25,972 nt of DNA. Origin: Pyrinomonadaceae bacterium (GTDB taxonomy: Bacteria; Acidobacteriota; Blastocatellia; Pyrinomonadales; Pyrinomonadaceae). Position numbers and translations under genes: made by a program. Position 1 is the stretch's first letter. Each line of letters begins with the position of its first letter. A model generated the notes under the pieces. The model saw only the letters and a program-made list of their open reading frames with translations. It did not search any database and was not told where the DNA came from. Where the stretch lies: the NCBI GenBank assembly GCA_014379075.1, contig JACMMN010000039.1:1-25972 (forward strand), given 5' to 3'. Shown here one piece after another: positions 1 to 6,198 of the stretch.

Positions 1-1623
1 CCATTTCGCCGAATCGACAAAGTCGTAAAATGTATTGAGCTTCTTGAACATCCGGCCGTCCTGACGCCATTTTTCACCTAGCTCGCTGCCGCCGCGAATA
101 TGGGCGATGGCGTAAACCATTCCGCGATCGACGAGACTAAGCCGAGCCGTCGAAAATCCCGGCGTCATCGAAGCTCCATACGAACCATAAGCATAAAGCA
201 GCATCGGAGCCTTGCCGTCCAGCTTCGTTCCCTTTTTCATCACGATCGAAACCGGCACCTTCACGCCGTCGCGGGCAACCGCCCAGACACGAGTAGTTTC
301 GTACTGCGTCTTGTCGTAGCCGCTCGGTATTTCCTGCTGTTTGATCAGGCCGCTCTTGCGCGTGCGGAAATCGAACTCATACGTCGAATTGGGCGTGATC
401 ATTGACGAGTAGTTATAACGTATGAGGGGCGTGTCGTATTCCGGGTTGTTCGACAATCCCATCGTGTAAACGCTTTCCGGCGTCTCGATCCGCGCTGATG
501 CCCTGCGCGTTTTCATGTCCATTACCTTGATGTATTCAAGGCCGTTCTCGACCTCCGAAACTACGGCGTAATCCTTAAAAAAATTAATGTCGTCGATCTT
601 TATCGCCGGATTGTGCGGAATAAAATCGGTCCAGGTTTTTTCGCTCGGATCATTTGCGGACGCCCGCATTACCTTGAAATTCTCGGCATCCTTGTTCGTT
701 ACGAAATAAAATTCACCGTTATTGAAATCGGCCGAATACTCATGGCCTTCGCGTCGAGCCGAGATTATTTTGAATTCACCCTCCGGACTGTCGGCCGGCA
801 GATACCACATTTCGCGGCTGGTCTTTGCGTACGAACCGATGATGAACATCTTCCGGTCGCGCGAACGCCCGATGCCGACACCGAAAAGCAGGTCTTTTTC
901 GTCGAAGATCATTTTGTCCTTATCGGTGGAACCGACGGTGTGGCGATAGATCTTGTCGGTGCGTTTCGAAACCGGGTCTTCCTGCGCATAGAAAAGATAT
1001 TTGCCGTCGCTCGACCATTCGACCGATGTTACGCGTTCTATCTTATCCGGCATGATCTTTCCGGTCCGCAGGTCTTTTATTTGCAGCGTGTACTGCCGGT
1101 AACCGGTCGTGTCCGTCGCAAACGCAAGCAGGCTGCCGTCGTCGCTCGGCTCGAAATTCGAAACCGCGAAGTACTTGAACCCCGCCGCCATCGCATTCAC
1201 GTCCAGCAGCACTTCCGCGTCCTTCCCGTCCTTCGATTTGCCGCGAAGATACGTCGCATACTGCTTTCCTTCCTCGGTCTTGTTGAAATACCAATGATCG
1301 CCCAGCTTGTACGGCACGCTCAGGTCGGTCTGTTTTATTCGCCCCAGCATCTCCGAATAAAGATTGTCCGCAAACGCTTTATGCGGCCCCATATGAGCCT
1401 CGGTGTAAGCGTTCTCCGCCTCAAGATATTTTATGATCTCCGGGTTTTTCTTATCCTCGCGGTCGCGCAGCCACGCATAATTATCCGTGATCTCGTACCC
1501 GTGTATCTTCAAAACTTTAGCTTCTTTCTTGGCAACAGGTGGTTTCATATCGGTTTGAGCAGAGACATTGACAGCCACACTCGCGGCCGCGGCCACAGCA
1601 AAGACAAACGACAATCTTCTCAT
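1..1623 (-). CDS. Secreted S9A peptidase, oligopeptidase B-like (3' end outside window)
   Basis: This is the first 541 residues of a serine peptidase of the prolyl oligopeptidase family, most like oligopeptidase B, which cleaves short peptides after basic residues. A signal peptide covers about residues 1-23 (MRRLSFVFAVAAAASVAVNV, then SAQ). After it come the family's N-terminal landmarks (HGYEITDNYAWLRDRED; YLEAENAYTEAHM) and the seven-bladed propeller with repeated SSDGKYLFYAQED-type strands. The hydrolase domain begins near the left edge (LLYGYGSYGAS; IAHIRGGSELGEKW), and the reading frame is still open at base 1, just before the expected nucleophile Ser. The catalytic triad therefore lies outside the window and cannot be checked. 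The start is supported by an AGGAG ribosome binding site at 1630-1634. The signal peptide predicts periplasmic or secreted action, whereas E. coli PtrB is cytoplasmic. Family assignment is strong; the exact S9A subtype is less certain. Confidence 0.9.
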   Translation of the reverse strand, partial: MRRLSFVFAVAAAASVAVNVSAQTDMKPPVAKKEAKVLKIHGYEITDNYAWLRDREDKKNPEIIKYLEAENAYTEAHMGPHKAFADNLYSEMLGRIKQTDLSVPYKLGDHWYFNKTEEGKQYATYLRGKSKDGKDAEVLLDVNAMAAGFKYFAVSNFEPSDDGSLLAFATDTTGYRQYTLQIKDLRTGKIMPDKIERVTSVEWSSDGKYLFYAQEDPVSKRTDKIYRHTVGSTDKDKMIFDEKDLLFGVGIGRSRDRKMFIIGSYAKTSREMWYLPADSPEGEFKIISARREGHEYSADFNNGEFYFVTNKDAENFKVMRASANDPSEKTWTDFIPHNPAIKIDDINFFKDYAVVSEVENGLEYIKVMDMKTRRASARIETPESVYTMGLSNNPEYDTPLIRYNYSSMITPNSTYEFDFRTRKSGLIKQQEIPSGYDKTQYETTRVWAVARDGVKVPVSIVMKKGTKLDGKAPMLLYAYGSYGASMTPGFSTARLSLVDRGMVYAIAHIRGGSELGEKWRQDGRMFKKLNTFYDFVDSAKW

Positions 1624-1639
1624 GATTTTCTCCTGAATT

Positions 1640-1920
1640 TATAGAATGATTTCCCGCGAATATTACGCGCTATTTTAGCCTTTAGTTTCGTTTTGGGCAA
1701 AACGCCTGCTTCTTAGCGGCTTCGCCATCGTACTGTGTGCTGAATGGCTCTGCCTTTTAATCAGCTTTCCAGATTCGCCGAGGCTCCGGGTCGGAACACC
1801 TTCGGTAGCGGGTGGCGGCCCCGATGCCGCGACAAACACCGGCCGACGCCGCGGCGCGAAAATTTTCCCTGCCGACGCTGCCTCGGCCGAAACTCACACT
1901 TTCATTCTTGGTCTCGAACA
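1640..1920. other. Gene-free spacer with GC-rich, possibly structured or decayed-repeat core
   Basis: No convincing gene is seen here. The core is GC-rich and closed by an 8-bp inverted repeat, GCCGAGGC (1777-1784) and GCCTCGGC (1880-1887). The segment around 1789-1816 (GTCGGAACACC, then TTCGGTAGCGGGTGG) loosely resembles the repeat arms near 18,713 and inside dnaE2, so it may be a degraded relative. Open frames through it have no recognisable protein. tRNA, tmRNA and SRP RNA signatures were looked for by eye and not found. Confidence 0.3.
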
Positions 1921-1922
1921 CA

Positions 1923-1950
1923 AAAAAAGCCCGGCTGACCGGGCTTTTTT
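1923..1950 (-). terminator. Rho-independent terminator of the citrate synthase gene
   Basis: A perfect 12-bp stem (AAAAAAGCCCGG paired with CCGGGCTTTTTT) with a 4-nt loop begins about 20 nt beyond the citrate synthase stop codon. The GC-rich stem followed by a U tract is the classic intrinsic terminator. The A/T tracts on both sides make it potentially bidirectional. Confidence 0.9.
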
Positions 1951-1969
1951 AACAACTGCTGACGTCGGA

Positions 1970-3109
1970 CTATCTTTCGCCGATAGCAACATATTTCTGA
2001 TCACGTTTGCCGATATATTCGGCCCTGGGGCGGATCAGTTTGTTGTTGCCGTATTGTTCGAGGATATGGCCGGTCCAGCCGGAGATACGGCTGACGGCGA
2101 AGATCGGGGTGTAAATGTCGAGCGGGATTCCCATCAGGTAATATGTCGAAGCCGAGTAAAAATCAACGTTCGGGTACATTCCCTTCTTTTCGAGCATGAT
2201 CTTTTCGATCTTTTCGGACATCTCGTACCACTTGGTCTCGCCCTTCTTTTCGGCCATCTGCTTCGAGAATTTGCGGAGCCAGGTCGCACGCGGGTCCTCA
2301 GTTTTATAGACCGCGTGCCCGATGCCCATGATCTTTCGTTTTTCGGCCAGAGCTTCGTCGACCCAGGCATCGATCTTTGCGGGATCGCCGATGTCGATGA
2401 GCATCTTCATCACGTTTGTGTTCGCACCGCCGTGCAGAGGGCCGGCAAGTGCCGCAATTCCGGCCGTTACCGCGCCGTACATATCGGCTAAGGTTCCCGC
2501 GACGACACGGGTCGTAAATGTCGAGGCGTTCAATTCGTGGTCGGCGTGCAGGATGAGCGCGATATCGAACATCCGGGCCTCGTCGGCGTCCGGCATTTCG
2601 CCACGCAGCATGTAAAGGAAATTTTCGGCGATACCGAGCGATTTGTCGGGAGCAACAACATCCTTGCCGTTGCGAATCCGGTCCCACGCGGCTGCCAAAG
2701 TTCCGATCTGCGCCGTGATCCGGACAGCAGCCCTCAAAGCGGGTTCGCGGTCGGTCCCGCGGCTTTCAGTATCGTAAAAATCGAGCGACGAAACAGAGGT
2801 TCGCAGGACATCCATCGGGTCGGCATCCTTTGGATACTGTTTCATTAAAGCAATCACCTCGGCCGGTGCCTCGTAATTTCTGCGAAGCCTTGCCTCAAGC
2901 TCTTCCAGTTCGATTTTGTTCGGCAAACGCTCGTTCCAAAGCAAAAATATGACCTCTTCGAAGGTCGAATTCTCCGCCAGATCGTGAATGTCGTAACCCT
3001 GATAAATTAACTTTCCTTCGTCGCCGTTTACATCGCCGATCGCGCTCTGGGCGGCGACCACGCCTCTCAATCCCGCAGTCGCGGCGTTTGTTTCTGTTGC
3101 TGTGCTCAT
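1970..3109 (-). CDS. gltA: Citrate synthase
   Basis: This 379-residue enzyme condenses oxaloacetate with acetyl-CoA to citrate, the entry step of the TCA cycle, in the cytoplasm. Its length fits the shorter homodimeric citrate synthases (CitZ/thermophile type) rather than the ~430-residue E. coli form. Visible family motifs are HELNAST (residues 191-197), GPLHGGAN with His226, GIGHAVYKTEDPRA with His265, and NVDFYSA with Asp316; His226, His265 and Asp316 are the expected catalytic residues. RISGWTGHILEQY near the C terminus supplies the substrate-binding Arg segment. The gene stands alone and ends in a strong terminator. A 2-methylcitrate synthase role cannot be excluded from sequence, but no prp genes lie nearby. 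The ribosome binding site is weak (AGAG about 11 nt upstream). Confidence 0.96.
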   Translation of the reverse strand: MSTATETNAATAGLRGVVAAQSAIGDVNGDEGKLIYQGYDIHDLAENSTFEEVIFLLWNERLPNKIELEELEARLRRNYEAPAEVIALMKQYPKDADPMDVLRTSVSSLDFYDTESRGTDREPALRAAVRITAQIGTLAAAWDRIRNGKDVVAPDKSLGIAENFLYMLRGEMPDADEARMFDIALILHADHELNASTFTTRVVAGTLADMYGAVTAGIAALAGPLHGGANTNVMKMLIDIGDPAKIDAWVDEALAEKRKIMGIGHAVYKTEDPRATWLRKFSKQMAEKKGETKWYEMSEKIEKIMLEKKGMYPNVDFYSASTYYLMGIPLDIYTPIFAVSRISGWTGHILEQYGNNKLIRPRAEYIGKRDQKYVAIGER

Positions 3110-3197
3110 TGGTGGTTGATCTCTTGCTTTCCTGATTTTAGTGCCAAACTAATTTTAACGGACACAGCAGGCTTAGACAAGCGTTATTCTCGAAAAG

Positions 3198-3421
3198 GTG
3201 GTGCACGGACGCCTCGTCCGACCGCGGAGGGGAACGCGGACACCTTGTCCGCTCGCGGAGTCCGCGAGCGCGTTAGGTAGCAGTGAATGTAAAACGGACA
3301 TTGGACAATCAGGAAATAAGATCCGGCATTGTCCGTTTTACATTGTCCATTGCCCAAGGTTTGTTCGCGTTGAAGCAACGCTCATCCGGACGAGGGCGTC
3401 CGGGCTCCGGGCGCGTCCGGG
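3198..3421. repeat. Palindromic repeat island between citrate synthase and hydrolase genes
   Basis: This spacer is packed with inverted repeats. They include CGGACGCCTCGTCCG (3206-3220), GCGGACACCTTGTCCGC (3236-3252), GCTCGCGGAGTCCGCGAGC (3251-3269), and a perfect 15-bp pair AATGTAAAACGGACA (3286-3300) with its complement at 3330-3344. CCGGACGAGGGCGTCCGG lies at 3385-3402. Units at the two ends share the GGACGAG/GGCGTCC core. The island runs right up to the hydrolase stop codon at 3422-3424. Short open frames cross it on both strands but look repeat-derived. Confidence 0.75.
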
Positions 3422-4675
3422 CTATTCACCATCCGCAAATCCGCCGTCGAAGAATCGCCGGGCTTGCAGCATCGCTTCGGGTACTGCTGTGACGTGCGTC
3501 AATTTATCATTCTTTATAATATGCCGCCGCAGCGTGTCCGCCCGAACGCCTCGCGAACGCATCGTCCGAAACGCTTTTTCGGTATTCGCCGGATCGACGA
3601 CCGTATCGCCTCGTAAATTTATCAGCAGCATTTTATTCCGCGGCGTCCAATCGTAAACGTCGTTTTTTATCAGTTCCCGCACAATGGGATCGCTCGAATC
3701 CAGAGTTTCCATCGCTTTCCGGAATCGCGGCGTGATCACATTGAGCGCCGAATTTTTCGCCTTCATCAGCGTGCCGGTCAGTACCAGGCGTTTGAACAGG
3801 TTTTCGGTCGAAATGCCCGACGGATATGCGGTCGAAACAGCGAAAGCCATCGAAGGCTTGAAATAATCCGTCAGCTTCACGCCTTCCTGCTTGTGAAAGT
3901 AATAGGCCATATACGACAACAAATACAGGCGGATAGCGAATCCGGCCTGATCGGTATTCGGGGCCATCATAAACTCGCGCGTCGCGCCCGAAAGATCATA
4001 AGGTCCTGAAGCAAGAGCCGACGATGATACTTGGAAATCGGGGTCGGTGCTCTGTTCGAGATCGCGTACCAAAGCCATTGCTACACCGCCGCCTTCCGAA
4101 TAACCGGTGATACAAAGCCGGTCGCCGACATTAGCGTTAAGGCGCGAAATGAGCGCTCTCGCCGGTTTGATAATATCGCGGCCGGAGCGGGCGTTGAGCA
4201 CGTTCAACGGGTAAGGATGCTCCCGCTTTTGATCGCCCAAGCCCAGATAATCCGGCATCACTATCGCGTATCCGCCCGAAGCAAATGCAAGGATCGCGGA
4301 TTCGGCTTCCTGATTATTCGCCTCGCCTTTGTACCGGGAAGGCGACATCGAACGTTCGAAAATAGTGCCGTGATTGAACACGACCATGCCGTTCGCTGCA
4401 CCGCCTTTCGGCAAAACGACCAAGCCCGTCAGAACTACGGATCGGCCTTTTTCATCCGTCGAACGATAGCTGATCTTATGAAGATCGAGTGCCTTTGTCG
4501 CACGTTCCGGGCCGGAAGTTCCGTAAACGGCTTTGATGCGTTTATTTATCTGGGCAGCCGCCATCGTTGCGTTTTTGAGCGAGCTAACGAGATCCTGTCC
4601 AAAAACCGTGGAGCCGCCAGCAATGAAGGTCAGCCCAAGCAGAGCAATAACTACGAGAAAAAGAGCTGTTTTCAT
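3422..4675 (-). CDS. Secreted alpha/beta hydrolase, secretory-lipase-like
   Basis: This 417-residue exported alpha/beta hydrolase resembles the secretory lipase family (LIP-type, PF03583), which hydrolyses ester bonds in lipids. The chosen start (MKTALFLVV) follows an AGGGGG ribosome binding site and opens a signal peptide ending near residue 27 (GGSTVFGQ). A longer in-frame start at 4840 would put a non-coding-looking extension before it. The oxyanion region is VVFNHGTIFERSM (about 98-110), and the nucleophile elbow is GYSEGG with Ser193. The acid is probably Asp357 or Asp361 (LRGDTVVDP), and the base is His394 (LTHVTA). PDYLGLG (141-147) is typical of the family. Substrate is unknown; an esterase or peptidase activity is possible. 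The gene ends directly against a repeat island, which may have reshaped its last residues. Confidence 0.82.
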   Translation of the reverse strand: MKTALFLVVIALLGLTFIAGGSTVFGQDLVSSLKNATMAAAQINKRIKAVYGTSGPERATKALDLHKISYRSTDEKGRSVVLTGLVVLPKGGAANGMVVFNHGTIFERSMSPSRYKGEANNQEAESAILAFASGGYAIVMPDYLGLGDQKREHPYPLNVLNARSGRDIIKPARALISRLNANVGDRLCITGYSEGGGVAMALVRDLEQSTDPDFQVSSSALASGPYDLSGATREFMMAPNTDQAGFAIRLYLLSYMAYYFHKQEGVKLTDYFKPSMAFAVSTAYPSGISTENLFKRLVLTGTLMKAKNSALNVITPRFRKAMETLDSSDPIVRELIKNDVYDWTPRNKMLLINLRGDTVVDPANTEKAFRTMRSRGVRADTLRRHIIKNDKLTHVTAVPEAMLQARRFFDGGFADGE

Positions 4676-4891
4676 ATTTAACCCCCTATTTGTATGCGAG
4701 CCGATCTCTGCGAAATTAGAATTATTAGAGAAAAGGTTAACACTAAAGATTTTACAGCGACAAGGAATTTCAGGCTCAGCGATTCCGACAAAAACAAAAT
4801 AAAAAACCACGGGATCACAAAAGGCCCAAAAAGGAGACAAAAAGCCTAGTGTTTTCCCGCGGATATTGAGAAACCAGATCTGTGGTAAGTG

Positions 4892-5983
4892 CTACCGGAT
4901 CTGAGTTTCGTATGAGGTTTTAATACGAAGCTGCTGGGTCATGGCCAAGTTGATATTTTTGCCTCGCTCTATCACTACCGCACCCACGCCAAACGCAGCA
5001 CCGACTCCCGCTCCAACAGCAGCACCGACCGGACCGCCTGCTATCGCACCGACTACAACTCCAGTTCCGGTAGCCGCCCCGATCTTTATGCCGTCTTGCT
5101 TGAACGAGTGCTTGCCGACTGCCGTGCCTTCATTATCGACCATCTTTACGTTATCGCCTTTAGAAGGTAAAACTTCGGTCAAATTGGCGTTGAAATTACT
5201 CCAGCGGCTTTCGGTAAGTACTATCCGGTCGAATGATAATAGCATTTCCGAGCGGCGTTTTATCCTGCCCGGCTTTGTGATTTTGCTGATGCGGCCTTCG
5301 ATCATCGCACCGCTGATCTCGGCCGGAGAAACGATCTTCGCCGTAAATTTGTCACCCTCGCGATTGCGATCTGTGGTAAGTTCTTCCTGCAGCTCAACGA
5401 TCAATTCCGTGTCCCGAGGAATTATAATGACCGCATCGCTGGTCTGCTGAAAACTTGTTTTTTGCATGACACCGTTAGATGGCGCAGGCTGATCGGCAGT
5501 AACGCTGTCCGAAACCGCCGCCGGTACATTTTCCGATGTGACAATCGGTATTTCGACCGCTGGTGGAGCAGGTAGGACCTGTTCCGGCGGGGTTTCAATA
5601 GGAATATTTATTGCGACCGCTCCTCGCCTGTTCAGGCTGACCGGTATCGCTGCTTCAAAAGAACGCTTTTCAAAGCCGGTGTCGTAGCCCGATTCAAAGC
5701 CTTGCTGATAGCCGTCTTTATAATCTTCGACGGTGCCGTAGTCCTTATTGTATGCACGGTTTGCCTTGGCGTATTCTCCGTGCCGAGCATAATCTTTCGA
5801 CACGATATCGATCGAATCTCGATATCCGGCCATATAGCCGTCCGAATACCCTGTTCTATAACCGCGCTGCAGTGCTATGCGCGACTCCTGAGCTATAGCC
5901 GTTTGTATGGGAAGTGCGAAAAAAACCAATAAACTGAGGGAAAAACTTAAGGCGATAGCTAATAAACTTCTGGTTAGCTTCAT
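4892..5983 (-). CDS. Exported YxxGY-repeat and glycine-zipper protein
   Basis: Function is not known. The 363-residue product has a signal peptide (residues 1-32, ending TAIAQ). Next is a tyrosine/glycine-rich segment with repeated GY spacing (GYRTGYSDGYMAGYRD at 41-56; DYKDGYQQGFESGYDTGFE at 87-105), then a proline-rich linker (131-170). A beta-rich domain follows at about 185-275 (IPRDTELIVELQEELTTD; GDKFTAKIVSPAEISGAMIEG), recalling the strand pattern of TrbI/VirB10-like domains. A glycine zipper (302-335, GAIAGGPVGAAVGAGVGAA) suggests membrane insertion or oligomerisation. It is probably a cell-envelope protein. An AGGAG site lies 6 nt before the ATG, and a good sigma70-like promoter lies at 6042-6070. 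The domain comparison is by eye only. Confidence 0.75.
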   Translation of the reverse strand: MKLTRSLLAIALSFSLSLLVFFALPIQTAIAQESRIALQRGYRTGYSDGYMAGYRDSIDIVSKDYARHGEYAKANRAYNKDYGTVEDYKDGYQQGFESGYDTGFEKRSFEAAIPVSLNRRGAVAINIPIETPPEQVLPAPPAVEIPIVTSENVPAAVSDSVTADQPAPSNGVMQKTSFQQTSDAVIIIPRDTELIVELQEELTTDRNREGDKFTAKIVSPAEISGAMIEGRISKITKPGRIKRRSEMLLSFDRIVLTESRWSNFNANLTEVLPSKGDNVKMVDNEGTAVGKHSFKQDGIKIGAATGTGVVVGAIAGGPVGAAVGAGVGAAFGVGAVVIERGKNINLAMTQQLRIKTSYETQIR

Positions 5984-6041
5984 ATAATCTCCTTTTGAAA
6001 ATAGTTGTACTGAAAATCAGGAAATGTTTTGTCCGCTTAGA

Positions 6042-6070
6042 TTTATACACTATTGCTTAAGAATTTACAA
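6042..6070 (-). promoter_or_regulatory. Sigma70-like promoter with TTCTTAAG element in the spacer
   Basis: On the minus strand the hexamers TTGTAA and TATAAA are separated by exactly 17 nt, about 60 nt upstream of the start at 5983. The spacer contains TTCTTAAGC, and the same element recurs upstream (6087-6095), again followed by TGTATAAA. A repressor or activator acting on the element would be well placed to control this promoter, but no regulator is identified. Confidence 0.6.
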
Positions 6071-6095
6071 CAGTTTTTATACAGATGCTTAAGAA
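6055..6095 (-). repeat. Direct repeat pair TTCTTAAGC, 32 bp apart
   Basis: On the plus strand GCTTAAGAA occurs at 6055-6063 and 6087-6095, one start-to-start step of 32 bp, about three helical turns. In each copy a TGTATAAA-like sequence follows on the minus strand, so a whole promoter-sized unit seems duplicated. The shorter core CTTAAGAA recurs at 11193-11200 upstream of the DUF4097 gene. Confidence 0.6.
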
Positions 6096-6129
6096 CTTTT
6101 TATTTTCAGTGAAATATGTTAGGAATTCG

Positions 6130-6166
6130 AAAAAAGAGGGCCGTGAACGGCACATGTCCACAGCCC
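6130..6166 (-). terminator. Probable intrinsic terminator of the DUF5916 gene
   Basis: Read on the minus strand, GGGCTGTG pairs with CACGGCCC (one mismatch) and is followed by TCTTTTTT. It starts about 33 nt beyond the stop codon of the upstream DUF5916 gene. Confidence 0.7.
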
Positions 6167-6198
6167 GTAGTTTGCTTCAGGAGGAGCAAATGAACGTA

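Noticed and set aside
613..1644. 343-codon open frame on the plus strand
   Set aside because: It is antisense to the oligopeptidase B-like gene, whose protein matches its family throughout; this frame has no recognisable domain.
1640..1920. Possible tmRNA, SRP RNA, RNase P RNA or tRNA
   Set aside because: None of the conserved core sequences of these RNAs were visible on either strand.
1744..1938. 64-codon plus-strand frame in the spacer before the citrate synthase terminator
   Set aside because: Low-complexity Arg/Pro-rich product, no ribosome binding site, and it runs into the terminator hairpin.
3184..3656. Short open frames on both strands across the repeat island
   Set aside because: They translate the palindromic repeats and have no start signals or family resemblance.
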